Position numbers and translations under genes: made by a program. From assembly GCA_000729835.1 (NCBI GenBank), contig JFHB01000008.1, forward strand, positions 346,679 through 410,678: a stretch of DNA of 64,000 nucleotides, read 5' to 3'. Below are positions 49,250 to 61,957 of the stretch, piece after piece (within the stretch, counting starts at the first letter, position 1; every line of letters begins with the position of its first letter). This stretch comes from Atkinsonella hypoxylon. Its lineage: Eukaryota > Ascomycota > Sordariomycetes > Hypocreales > Clavicipitaceae. Below the pieces are notes generated by a model. That model saw nothing but the letters and a program-made list of their open reading frames with translations. It had not been told where the DNA came from and searched no databases.

Positions 49250-50321
49250 GCAGGCCCAATAGCTAGGGATATATAAGTCGTGCGGAGTACCCTTTTGCGC
49301 ATCTAGAAACTGCAGGCCCTTTTACGATAATGACGCTTCAGCGTAAAACCAAGTTACTCTGGTTCGCCTTGGTTCCCTGATTGGTTCCACCCTATTGGTA
49401 GGTAGCTACCCCCAGGTATTTTGCCCATGCCAATGTCACTCCGACCCAGCCCTACCAAGGCACCTAGGTGCGCTGTGCGCTTTTTTCCATATGTATATAC
49501 AGATATTAGTCAAAATAGGATAGGAAACAATCTAGAAATATCCCAACTGGCGACAGTACAAGCTATACCTTTTTAAAGTAACAAGTAAGAGCTACTGCAA
49601 ATCCATGCCGCTATTCCTAATGGCTACCTACCTAGGTACCTACCTACGGGTTACCAAGTGGGGAGCTGAATTAAGCCACTTCTCCACTAAAAACATCAGC
49701 TTCTTTTAGTTCCTTTTAGAGCTCTTTTTATCCCTAACAGCTCGTAATACTTGCAATGTCAATTGACGCATAAATCATCACATTTATCACATTGATTATA
49801 TATGTTAAAACATTAATTCGTCGGCCTGTTAGTCCGGTAGCCGAAGGTGATGGCCTTGTTAGTTACAGTGGTCAACGATCCAATCAAATACCAGTTTCTA
49901 AGCTACTAATCTGGGCTAAAGTACCCAGTGTATATATTTAAATTACGTCAAAGTGTAGTTACAGGGCAAGGTATAGCCAAATTACAAGGGAGCCTCGCCA
50001 ATGCGGACTTTCGAGGCTTGACAAGGTTGGTTACTTCGATGACAAAGAATTCCTCTCCTTCCGGGCTGGAGTTGTTGCTTTTCAATGACTCTCTTGTGTC
50101 AAATCAGGCAAGTCTCGAGAGAAATTATGTAACGGAGACAAAAGATCTGTATACATCGATATGTTTAACTGGTAGGGACAATCCCCCGTCAAGTGAGATA
50201 AGTTAAGATGCTGCTTGTTAACGAGCAATAGCAACACCATTAATTAGAAGTGCCCGTCCCACCTCTTGCCCGATGGGCAAACGGTTCGCCGCTACTATTA
50301 TTAGAACCTCATCTTGGATAT

Positions 50322-50499
50322 GAGTACGTAAACACGCAGCAACGAATTTTTGAATACGCAGCAGCAACTAGGCCCAAAACGGAAGTGGTGCCTGCGCACA
50401 TAAATTTACATACAAAGGTACCTGTTGCAATTCCTACATCTTGGCTAACGCGTTTATTGCCGCGTATTCAAAAATCCGTTGCTGCATGTTTACGCACTC
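50322..50499. mobile_element. Inverted-repeat element, copy C (short form)
   Basis: 178 bp. The left arm GAGTACGTAAACACGCAGCA, with GAATTTTTGAATACGCAGCA and CTAGGCCCAAAACGGAAGTG following, matches copy A almost base for base. The right arm (inverted) retains only GAGTGCGTAAACATGCAGCA and CGGATTTTTGAATACGCGGC. The core is nearly absent, so this looks like an internally deleted derivative. Confidence 0.8.
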
Positions 50500-51647
50500 C
50501 TTGTGCGCACGGTCCTGGTGATTCAAATTCGAGATATCTGTATGGAATGTAGAGAACGACGCTAGAAGCCGCGTGGCTAAGGCTGCATATCTACGCCGTT
50601 AGTTCTGATCAAGAAATGCTGCAGATAGCATGGCGAGGATAAATATTACACCTAAATCACTATTTGCTGAAGTTGCCCATGGCGGTCCCTTATGTATTCA
50701 AGGGTATTTAAGGCGATATATGACAAGACCCCTGGCGAAAAGTCTTGGACATGGATTTGCACCGGCACTAATGCAGAGCCTTGATAGGCGTGGTGCAATC
50801 CGCCAAGCAACAGTACGTAGTACACTCCATGCAAGCCACGCATAAGCAAGCAATCTAGTGATAGAATGCATTCCGGGGTCACCGTGGCCCATTCTGTCTT
50901 TCTGGCGGCTAACTTTTGCCGTCATTTCGGGCGTTGTGAACTATGAATATGGCCGGCATGACCTTGGCGTCCTGTACGTCAGAAGCAACAAAATCACCTG
51001 AGCAGTCAAGCATATATGCATATATATATTGACGTCGTCCGCGCGCTAGCAGGCTCGGCCTTGCAAACCTTCTGCTAGCTTAAAACAGTAACTCATCTCA
51101 GCCATCTGCCGGGCCCGCTGATCAATTCGTGGCCAACTTCTCTCTATCAGTCATATTTCCAGCTCGGGAGGGATGTCATTATGGGGGCTCATCAGCGCAA
51201 GCTATCATGGGGCTCGGAATAGCAGGGGAATAGTTATGACTTGATGACACTAGCGTGTCTAAGACACAATCTTGCACTCCTCCCTAATGCTAGCGCAGTC
51301 AGTCATGACCATGCCCGGAGAACCCCTGCTAGTTTTGCTAAGTCCAGGGCGAGATATGGAGTTCTGCCAGACATTTGAAATTTCTTGGATGGCACTGAGA
51401 TATGTACTAATGTACAATACAGCCCCTGAATGATTTAGAGATTAGTAAGACATAGAATGGAGATAATAGATATTTTAACTTCGGGGTAGATTGTATGGAA
51501 ACATTAAGTCTCTGCGGGGTAATGCTTAATCCCTGCGGTAGCCCACGCGGCCTCTATACACCAATCACAGATGTTAGCGGGACCTAAAAATGGGGCTTGT
51601 AGATTTGTAAAAATCATTCAGTGGTTGTATTGTAAGTCAGGTGACGG

Positions 51648-51830
51648 GTGTGTGAGCCGGGGTTGCCCAGCTGTGTGCCGCCTTTAATATAGCCTAGCCC
51701 TTAAGTAATTCTAAGTGCAAATTTGCTATTAATTCTTAATTTGTCATTCTATTTTGGTGATTGGCTAGAATACTTACAGCTATGCCTGTCTTGGTGCCTG
51801 GCCGGTCGTTGGCAACCCTGGCTCACACAC
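51648..51830. repeat. 20-bp inverted repeat, 183-bp span
   Basis: GTGTGTGAGCCGGGGTTGCC (51648-51667) is the reverse complement of 51811-51830 with one mismatch. The enclosed 143 bp are AT-rich and non-coding. Its arms are unrelated to the copy A family. A candidate second type of small non-autonomous element. Confidence 0.65.
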
Positions 51831-54800
51831 ACGTCTGTGATTAGAAGTGATTGTTTCTATTACATCGACGAAATCACGACGCAGGTTCTGCAGAAATACT
51901 TCCATTCCAAGGGCACGACGAGCCAAGGTATATGGCTGGTTCATGGAACTGCGATAGCAGTAAATGTCCTATGACTCGAAAACAACATTTGACACGAAAT
52001 GACTGACTGCTCGCTCGTCCAGCATTATGGTACTGTAACTACAGATCAGAATTAGGTACTGCAGGTGTTGTTAATCAGCACTGCCAGATTTTTGTTATTC
52101 GAGTAGATTTGGACAAGATGCCCCCTTTGGGCAGATCCCCGACGCTACTACATGCCTCCCACGCGATGGAGGGACAAATATAGCGACTCAACAAAAGACG
52201 CGGGCTGTGTTCACTGGCAAGTTTGAGACACCGCTATTTTCGCAACATTCTGGAAGGATGTTGTGACGGCGGTAAGCTTAATACTGGGCATGGCCTGCCG
52301 TGACGGAAAATAGCACGGGTACGACGGAATGTTTCTTCACTGGGGGCTGAAAGATGGTAATTCAGCCCTGGAGCAGCAGATATCAGTGTAGCATGGATGT
52401 ACTTCGTATTTATGTGCGTCTTCTATTGGCTCTGAGGCGGCATATGTAAAGACCTAACTACACCAAGTTACCGTCTTACACCACTCGGCCAATCCATGGA
52501 ACGACGCTGATATGTCTCCCTCGACTCCCATCTCGATAGCTACTTAGTTAGGGTGGGCCTCTGGTCAGTTAGGTGAACATGTGTATATTATATCGATATA
52601 GATGTAAAACAGCATGTATTTTGCTGGCCCGTCAGGTCCTTTAATTACATGCGAAAAACATGCCGGTGCCGTGTTGTTGTCGATAGCAACAGACGGCGTA
52701 GACTAGGTCACCCTTGGCCGTTCTGTAATGTCCCGCCCATGGATAAGGATCCATCTGGCCTGCATTGACATGTGGAGAAACCATGACTTGAGGGGAGGGA
52801 TGGAGAAGCAGGGCCTGGAGGGTAATATCAGTCAACAGTCTGTTTCTTTTTCTTAGTGGGAGTGTCACGATCGACTTATGTCTACGGAATATACCCATAA
52901 AGAATTCTTATCAGTTCTGGGCCTCAACCAAATTAAAGGACGCCTATTATGGGTTTGAAATAATATGTAGCGACTCATTGGGTTTCGCTGGGTTGTTGGG
53001 AGGTCCGGAATGGCGGGAACATGTGCCAGGAGTCCCTGACAGTCCACGGCTGATAGTTAAGCGGCGCGAGGAGTGGTTCTGTCTGGTAGGCTCTGCGATT
53101 TCTCTTAGCTCAGACCAAATCAGATGCCTCATCTTTCGAAGGTGGTATTTCCAAAAACCATGACTCGGGATATTACGGTCTGCAAACTGCCTTTACCATG
53201 TCTAGTTCCTGCTGGTAATAATACCAGGTTGGTTTCGATCGCTCGGTATCGAGTACTTCTTCCCCGCGCAGGCGTTATCAGCATGCACTTGAACTGCAGG
53301 TCGAGGGTCGAGACTGCAGCCCCCCTCGTCAATATCAAACATGCCAACATGCCAACATGCAGCAATGCCTGCACTGCACGCCTGCACGCCAATCCAATCC
53401 ACCCCAGCCCACCTCGAGCGCGGTGTGGAGCCCAAGGTATAGTATAGGTCTACCGAGGCGGGACCAGAATGAAATATCCCACAAGTTCAGTTGACACGAT
53501 CCAGGCTCTACTCCGTAGTCTTGTAGGAAACAAGACGATTCCTCGAGATGGCAGATGGGGGACACTTGCGCACTGCGCAAGTACTGCAGCTGGCTAACCG
53601 CAAAAGCTATTTCGCCCGGAAACTTCTAGACCCATTACCTGGACAGGCCTGGTACCAGCCGAGCTCACTTGTGGACTGGCAAAGTGACCATGGCGATGTG
53701 ACGGTGTCTTCAGCGGCGCCCTGCAGGCACGCTCGCCATATCCACATAAAAGTGGACCCACATCCTGACAAGAATGTGACTCAAGTGTTCCGCCATGATG
53801 CAATCCATACGCAATTCACAGTGCCTGGTGCTCAACTAAATGCGCAGGTACCTCTGTTGAGCAAGAGATCTCCAATCTGCGACACGTCTGTTAACACCTG
53901 AGCTCGTTACCCGCCCCCGGGATTGTAGCTGACAATGACTGATTACGCACGTCCCACCTTTTTTAGTTCGCGAAAAGCGCGCACCCCAACCAAAAAAGTG
54001 GAGCGTGGCACGAGTAGATACTCGGCCGAGAACACGCGTTAACAAGATAACGAAAAAAAAAAAAAAAAAAAAAAGATGCGAATAATAGTCTTCAAGTTTC
54101 CATCACCTCCCTTGTGTTTTGTTCAATGTCGTGATTCCTCCCGCGCGCCTAATCAATCCACTGGCTCTCTAACATTGGTAACACGTTTCTAGATCAAGCC
54201 CGGATTTCATCAAGCCATGACACCAGCATCTCGAAGCCGCCTCCTTTTCTCAACTGGCTGTTCAGAAGCACCAAGGTTATTGAACTGCTCCATACTCCCT
54301 CCGTACAGAAGACAGCTTTGATACTGGAAATGCGGGCAACGATTCATGACGAAGAACTGGCACGGTAAGACACACAGCTAATGGCATAGTCACTCATCAC
54401 GACGAACCCACCACAATCCATAAGGGCTCGAAGAGCACGAGCTTGGCGCTTGAAAGGACAAAACATGGGAGCTGTGCCGAGGCTAGCTTGAAGTCGATCC
54501 CCCACCCCCAACAACATTTTAACTCATTTGGCGTGTTCCTTCATCCATCATCCGAGTGTCGCACACATCACTAACTAGACCGGATCCATGACGATCCATA
54601 ACGAACGAGCCTTAGCCCGCGTGCTGCTGGCTTTTCCGTCTTGCTCCCCGCATGATGTGATTTGGGAATCCCTCAAACCCCTCCCCGAACACCAATGAAC
54701 GTCCCCTTAGTCTAACTATCTTCTTGCAATAACACCAGTATAGTAAAAGTTAGCACGGGCATTGCAAAAGGACGAAGGTCGACCCAGGCAGGCATTCCTG

Positions 54801-56269
54801 CTCTTGGGGTATCCTGTTTCAACTCGTCATGTCCTTCCTACGAGACACGGACATTTTTGCTCTTTGATGTCCCGTCCCCGTCGCCACCATCGGGGGAAAC
54901 CCCTGACAGCAAAATTCAGCCTGCCGCCACACCAGTTAACATCTCGGCCCTCATATTCCGTACTGTCCCCCGACACGTGTTTACCGAACAAAGTGACATC
55001 AAGCCCTTTTTAATTCTTGGCGCGAAGTATCAACCAGGTATTTTTGCCAACACAAGGTTCGGCCATTCAAATATCCTGGCAAGCAGAGGAACACCCGTGG
55101 TCTCGGGCACGTTATGCACTCGCTGCCCAGGAAAGGAATGCATAATCTTGCGCCAGCTGGAGTTACACAGCAGTCATACTTCCATCATTTGATGAAATTG
55201 TTTGCGATAGTGGACTCGGCACTGCCAATTCTCGGACAAATTCGGATTAAGCTGCCGTGGAAAGCCTATCCGCATACCCCGGGGGTCTGGCCACTTACTG
55301 TAACCCTGTACCGGAAATATTATTTCAGCCAGAACCTACGCGGATGAATGCAGATCGGTTAAAAACGCTTTTCTTGCGGCTTTGGAAACTGATTACACGC
55401 GTATGGTGCTGCTCGTTGCGTGATTTCAATATACTTTCCACCGTGCATACTCTTATACTGCAATGTCACGCTGTGTTTTTGCTGCACGAAGGAATTCGGG
55501 AACACTTGGCCTTCCGACAACTCCGAGAAAGAAGCTAATGGAACCGGTTCGTCCATGCTCTGGAACAGGATATATTGCCAGGAGAAGATAGGTAGTTGAT
55601 AATGCTGGAAACTCAAGGCGAGCACCTTGGCTACAGCACGAAAAGCGCGGGCATGTGATCAATCCGCCGTCATCCCATTAATGACAAACTTCTTACAACG
55701 TATATTTTTTCTACTTCCTACGCCACGTATGACAATACACCATTAAAAAAATATGCATCTTGATTTTTTAACTCATTTACTGTCGCGATGATTGACGTGG
55801 AGATTAGGGTACTGGCTATACAATAGGAATACCAACGCAACAATCATGGCCCAAAGATCCCAATTTGTATTCCGATGCTTTCTGAATCATCTATTCAACT
55901 ACGTCAGAAATACATTGCACGTAGGCCCTCGTTACGTCGTACACCCAAGTTTTCTAAAACTCTAACCAGCTCGTTTCCCCCCACGTACTGGCCGTGAACA
56001 AAATCCGTCGTCTACGCCCCATTGCATAGCCCATTATGGCAGAGACATATAGCGTATGCCCCCGGCCCGTCCAAGACATCAGGAAAGGGGCGAAGTTCGC
56101 CCATGAGTTGTAGGCCAAGGCAGACGCACCGTCCCGCCATATGCACGGTGGGCAGCAGACTGCTAAGAGGCATGCTGCTGGCGATGCTTGCGCACAGCAA
56201 AGCAAGCTAGATTCTGTTTTGCCCCATGAGCGACACTCGATTCACTTTTCCGGGCAGCTCGCTCTTCGG

Positions 56270-59200
56270 CTAGCCATTAAAGAGGTTCGACACGGCCTCC
56301 AACGCATCTGGCGTCGTTCTCCTGGCCCCAGGCACTCCATTTCCTCTGGTGATTTCGGCCTCGGCATCACCTGCTGCAGTCATGAAGCCCTGTGCCATCT
56401 TGCTCCGGCCACTTCTCTTGCTCTTCGATGAACTGCCAAAGCCAGCGGTCTTTGCAAGCTTGCCCATTTCGGATACACTTACACCTTTAAGGTCCTTCAA
56501 GACTTCCAGGACGATTGCCCGTTGCTGGCGCGTGTGTGACTCCGGCTTGGCCATGTAAGGAGCTAGACGATCCAGTTCGCCAACATTGACGTTGGGTAAA
56601 GAGAGCAGGATATCTCTCGGGGTGGAAGTTACTGGGCTGTAATAGACTACAATACTGGCAATCAAGGACGCCAGTTCTTTTTGTACTTCCACAAAGTATG
56701 GTTCGTGGAACGACGTCAGGCAGGACTTGAGGACGTCTGACGCGATGTATTCGCGGATGACCAGGGCCATCTCCGGGGGGATGGCAGTGGTATCTTGACT
56801 CGTCGTGCCAGGCCTTCTATCGTAGACATTCGATGCTGCCCTACCAGGGACGGGCCCCTGGAACTCCGGAACGAGAGATATGAACAGTCGAAGAACCATA
56901 CCACAGCATCTTGTGTCTCTCATACGTATGCCATGGGTACAGAACATGAGCAGAGGTTCGACTATTTCTTGCCTCATCAAGCAAAACTTTCGCAGCGATG
57001 GGTAAGAATGAGGTGTATCTGCATTAGACGTGTCTTTTCGACTTTGTGAATTGAGAGAAGGTGGGTCTGTGAACTGTGTTAGCCAAGAGCAAATACATGA
57101 GGTCGGCCTGGCCATCTATCACTAACTGGACTTTGTCGGATCGAGAAAATCAGCAACCATCATCACCGCCGTGTAAGTAACCTGTCGGAGAATGCTCTCT
57201 GCCTTCATCTCTTCTTTCAGATCTGCCTCACCATTGGCGGCCAAGGTTTGTTGCTTTTCCATCTTTTCCCATTCTCCATGTATCTTGGCGTCCATTTGCC
57301 TGAAACATGCGGCTAGCAGCTGGGGAAGAAATTGCTCTCTAAAATTCACTGGACAGTCATCCGTCAAATAACGAACCAAGTTGAGGAGGTTGCTCTGCTG
57401 ATGTGTTGACAACCATATTGAATCCGTGAACAATGCCGCAGAGAGAGGCCCTGACAACCCACCGAAGCCGTAAAACTGCATATCGAGCCTGCTCATACAG
57501 TAAATGATTGCATAAGCCGCCTCTCTCACGAAACGGACAGTGCCCCGAATTGTCGAGGCGAGACCTTCGATTGTGCTTTTCTTATCTAGGACCCGTGTGT
57601 AAAAGTCGTCCTTGCTGCCTTCGGATATCCCCGCTTGCCAGAATCTATCGCTGAGCACACGATCGACTGTGCCTCTCATCTCCGTCGGCCACTCTGTCCA
57701 GCTTGCAGGGTTGTGTGTAGCATGTGCGAACCTAGGGCGAAATCAGTACTTTGTTTCCTAAGGCATATTTTGAGATGGGTTTTTTTTTTTTGCATTCTCA
57801 CCTGAGATACTCAAGAAGATCAGCGAGGATGTTGGAAAACCCATCCCGCCAGAGCGCATATGATGCCTGGAAGGAGGGCGATGACTTATCCAGCCGCTCC
57901 ACAGAGAATGCCAAAAATGACTTCGTAGGCCTTAATGGCAGAGTCTTGTCGCAGCACGTCAGCTTAAGCATCGTATATGAGACAGCTTTCGTACCTTCAA
58001 ACGTTCGTCAAGTTCACTCTGAAGCGCTAGGCCTTCAGCATCAAGCTCATGCGCCCCCCAATCAGCGATTTCGTGAGCGCGCCTGCTTTGCAAATATCTC
58101 TGAGCCTTGTCCAGCCCGAGATACTGACAAAAGTGAGCGTAGGACTTTAGCGAAGTTCGTATTGTCTCAGTCCGCCATTGTGCCTTCACTGGTTCAATAA
58201 ACTCGGCGAGTTTCTGAACTTTGGTCTGCACATCAATGCCACTGGCTCGGTGTCTGCCAAAATGAAGGTCAGCTCGGAGTATCTTGTCATAAATTACCGC
58301 TATCCCCTGAGGGTCACTTACATGATAAGGAAAAGAAAGCTGTTATATGCTATAGAACGCTTTTCGTCTAGTGCACCCGAGTTTATCATTTCGTTTACGC
58401 GGCTCTCGATTTGATCGTAGACGCCCTAACGATGGTCAGCATAAAATCAGAGCTGGACTTGGGAGATTCTATCTTACCAGGAGATGATCAGGCATCTCGG
58501 CTGCGAGGCGCTGCAATTCAATCATGCTTTCGCTCTGAAGTTCCTTGACAGCATCGTTATAAGCTCGATTGTCAGAATCCAGTGTTGGCCACGTCAAAAG
58601 AATATGCTCTAGAACTTTCAACATGAACCCAGCATTTTGATTCAGGGCCGTGGTGGAGAAGAATACAAGTAGTTGTAATGAACGCTTGCGAATCATGGGG
58701 TCCTAACCGATTATAAGTTACACAGGATTAGCAAATTCACAAAATAAAGAGATTTAACAGACGAAGCAGCAACTCACCTCAAAGTTCATCTCCAGTAATT
58801 TATTACACCAAGTCTCTAAGTCTGATTCAATCTGGACAGCTTGTTGTCTCTGAACATAATTATCAGCCACTTCAACTTCTCACGAGCGGTTTGAGTCTTA
58901 CATGGTCTTGTGCATGGTGTCTTCTCCATCTGACATATCCTTTTAAGGTAGCTTCGACGACGGTAAAGTGACAGTCTACTCTTAATGCAGGCATGGAGTG
59001 TTTCGAGTAGGATTGTTCTAAACTTGTCAGTATACGGGAAACACTGTTCTCTGGTATGTACCATATAGGCGGTCTTACTGTTGAACGCAGGCTGCCCATC
59101 GTACAAGTTCTGAAGAATGGAGTCGGTGCGGCCAAGTATATGTGAAACAGCGTCAACGAGCTTCAGCTGAACAATGTGTTCGACGGCCTGAGAGCAATAT

Positions 59201-60748
59201 CTACGGTAATTACCGAGGAATGCATGCCTTTCAGGTATCGTGTCGGTGTCCTCCAAGAGAAAAAGATATGTGGGGTCCGTAGAAGTGTTTGGTAAATGTT
59301 CATATTTCACAAGCCTGGAGCTGCAGACTTCTAGAAGAGGACCGATGCTTGACGACACCAAGTCGCTAGGACCGATGGCTTCATTACCGAGAATTCTTGT
59401 CCAGGAGACGAGAATTGGAATTGAAACCATCAAGCTGGGGTTTTGTGTCACCTGAATTAAGAGCTGCAGAAACTCAGAGCTAGCTGCTTCTGGTGGAACC
59501 AGTGAATACTTGCGTTCGAAATAGTCACCAAGACATGATAACATCTGAAACCTGGTCAGTGAATTGGACAGAAGCTAATCAGTGTAGCGGCAAGGGCCGG
59601 ATTCATACCTCTGATAGCTTTTTGAGAATCTGGTATTTGTCTCCGTCGATATCCTCCGGGTCGACGATAGCCCAGTTATAGAGATATTTACACAGGTCGA
59701 CTGAAGCATGACTATACATTGGCACGACAAGCATACCAAACTCTTGATCCGAGAGGTTTGTACGACAGTACAGAGCGTGCAGAGCTTCCAGTGCGCCCTA
59801 TAAGAGCCATAATTAGCGCAGCCTCAAAAGGTAGAAGTTGTTTTCCCTTCAGGGAGACAAGATATTGCTTACCTTTTGAACATCAATATGAGGAGATGCG
59901 AGGCAAGCAGTCATGATATTAACACATTGAGCAGCTGCGATCGCATTGGGAATTGCCCACGGCATCAGTGAGAGGAATACGGACAGCGCCTTCACAGCAC
60001 AGCCTTTGACGTCACTGCTATCCTTCGCATCCGATGTGACGCAAAGGTTGAGAAATTCGGAAATACGTTCGAGCCATCCTCCGGGTCCGTGGCGCACGTC
60101 TGGGCCAGGTTGACGATTTGGAAACGCCTCGGTCAATACGGACGTGGGTGTGAATATTTCAACGCATGCTTTGCTAAGCACACCCTCTCTCATGGCCACT
60201 ACTGAATCATCGCCGGTGAAAACCTCGTCTGACAGTGATTCCAAAACAAACATGACCAGCTCCTTGTGAACAGCCGAATCAGGCGTTTGCCAGAGCTGGA
60301 CTAGTAACGTATCCATGTCCATCCACTCAGCCCCCCAACACCTTTTTGCAACCTCAACCCATAGCTGTGCTGTCTTATTTCTCAAGTATCCCGGGTCTTC
60401 TTTTGCTATTGCCTGACTCAATTCGAGAACCCAGTTTCGCAATGCTGTAGCTTGTTCTTCACTGTAGGTCGACCAGCGGTATCGTATTCCGTGTTCGAGG
60501 AGGGATAGAGCGTAATGTCGAACAACTGGTGGTTGAGATTTGTCTGCGGCCAATCTGTATCCTTGAAAAGGTGCTTCCGCAGTATCCTTTAGTTCTTCGA
60601 GAAAAGATTGAGCTTCCCGGCGAGCAACGTTGCTGGAGTAAGGGCTATGTACAACTTCAAGGGCTTGGTGTATTTTGGTGAGAATCTGCTCGTCTCCACG
60701 ATTTTCGTTATCACTGCCCGCTGGCAGAGCCGCTACGCTCGCAGACAT
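56270..60748 (-). CDS. msn5: Exportin-5/Msn5-type karyopherin
   Basis: Eleven exons: 59873-60748, 59609-59797, 59079-59544, 58902-59017, 58778-58849, 58478-58702, 58322-58425, 57995-58253, 57802-57944, 57127-57731 and 56270-57066, 1283 aa, with phases consistent throughout. Early words PPVVRHYALSLLEHGIRYRW and LRNKTAQLWVEVAKRCWGAE belong to the exportin-5 group; later YSKHSMPALRVDCHFTVVEA, LPLRPTKSFLAFSVERLDKS and RQEIVEPLLMFCTHGIRMRD continue the HEAT-repeat solenoid. The C-terminus is basic (SSSKSKRSGRSKMAQG). In yeast Msn5 exports phosphorylated transcription factors from the nucleus and imports RPA; animal exportin-5 exports pre-miRNA and tRNA. The start is the first ATG of the long first exon. 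Exon 10 to 11 uses an unusual GTTAGT donor. Confidence 0.93.
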
Positions 60749-61957
60749 GAACGTTGCTGACAGTGGCGACAGCTTTTCGGTCAATTTCAGTCGGTACAAG
60801 ATAGCGATGGCTTGTCGCGCTCGAGACTTGATGCAGACGAAAAGGCCGAGGGTGAAACGTCGGCAAGAAACCTATGCGTGTCTTCACAAGTATTCAGAGG
60901 ATATTTTGTATCTGTGCTTGAAGAGGCGGTCTCTGTCAGAGGCCAATTTTGCGGTGTGCAAACGAAGAGGCAGCAACGAGAGTAAATGGCGGGTTTTATG
61001 TACGAGATCGACGAGCAGCTGTGGAGGATGTCGGCGAACAAAGGCAACAATCGAAGAGATGAGGGCTGAACAAAGCGGTGGTACTTTCCGGAACAGACCA
61101 AGGACCGAAACTCGCACCACCTCAACCTACTAGCCAATGCTGAGGCAACGTGCGAAGGTCTTCTCCGTAAACCTTAGGACCTTGGGTAAAAAGTGAAGCT
61201 GTGGTGTACAGGATCCCTCGCGAGGCTGACGAGCGGTCATCTGTTTCAGTGCGGAAACTAGGTCCCGCTGAAGCTGCTGTCAGCTATTATTATAGTGGAT
61301 CAGAAGTCCAGGGTCATAATTGACCAGACATATATAGTTAGATGCCTCCGGCACCGGGCTGGTGGGCACAGGGAGAGAGGCCTTAGAGAGAGACCTTGGG
61401 CACTTGCCGGCTAGCTTCAAAAGCCAGGCGCCATGTAAAGCCAAAGGTTTCATTTAAGCCGATGGGATATCAAGCAAGCAATGGACATCGTCTTGGAGTA
61501 TACAAAGGATCCCATGTTCACAGGTCGGTGCACGGCCACGGGTCAATGATTGAATAAAGCGTTTCCCGACACCAATAGTGTCAGTACTATCGTGAACTCC
61601 AGGTCCGGTAGTTAGTTATTGCACCAGACTAAACGCAGGGTGCTAAAAGTGACACATGGAAGGCGGCCAAGTGGCTGGGTAGACGATGCAGCCCATGATG
61701 TAATACCGTGTGCACACTGACACACATTCCCGAAGCTCAGATGCCTTTTCTCGGCTATCATTTTCATTTCACCAGAAAAAGGCATGGTGTAAAAGGTGAC
61801 ATGAAAAAATGCAGCCAACTGCAGCCATGCCATTTCTCATTGGCCTCTAGCTTCATGTCATAAGATTGATAAATTAGCAGGACTAGACTGCCGCACTGTA
61901 CGAAACCCAGTGTTTCGTTTCCAATCGTGTGATTTCTCTACTGTTGCATCAAGACCG
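60749..61957. other. Spacer between msn5 start and dph7 stop
   Basis: 1.2 kb containing the msn5 promoter and dph7 3' UTR. Open frames are short and begin without convincing context. No repeat or gene is supported. Confidence 0.45.

Larger units (their letters stand above)
45280..56269. other. 11-kb gene-poor block
   Basis: No open frame here exceeds about 120 codons and none shows a family motif, transposase, reverse transcriptase or splice-linked coding pieces. Contents seen: a GGATGGA-type satellite (about 46230-46270), inverted-repeat elements B (47021-47542) and C (50322-50499), an unrelated inverted repeat (51648-51830), an 11-bp tandem repeat (49217-49249), several TACCTAGG-type clusters, and an A-run of 22 (about 54053-54074). 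It looks like a repeat-accumulating spacer. Confidence 0.6.

Noticed and set aside
52641..53447. Short overlapping frames on both strands in the gene-poor block, possible transposon remains
   Set aside because: No transposase, reverse-transcriptase or integrase motif is visible, and the frames mirror each other on opposite strands.
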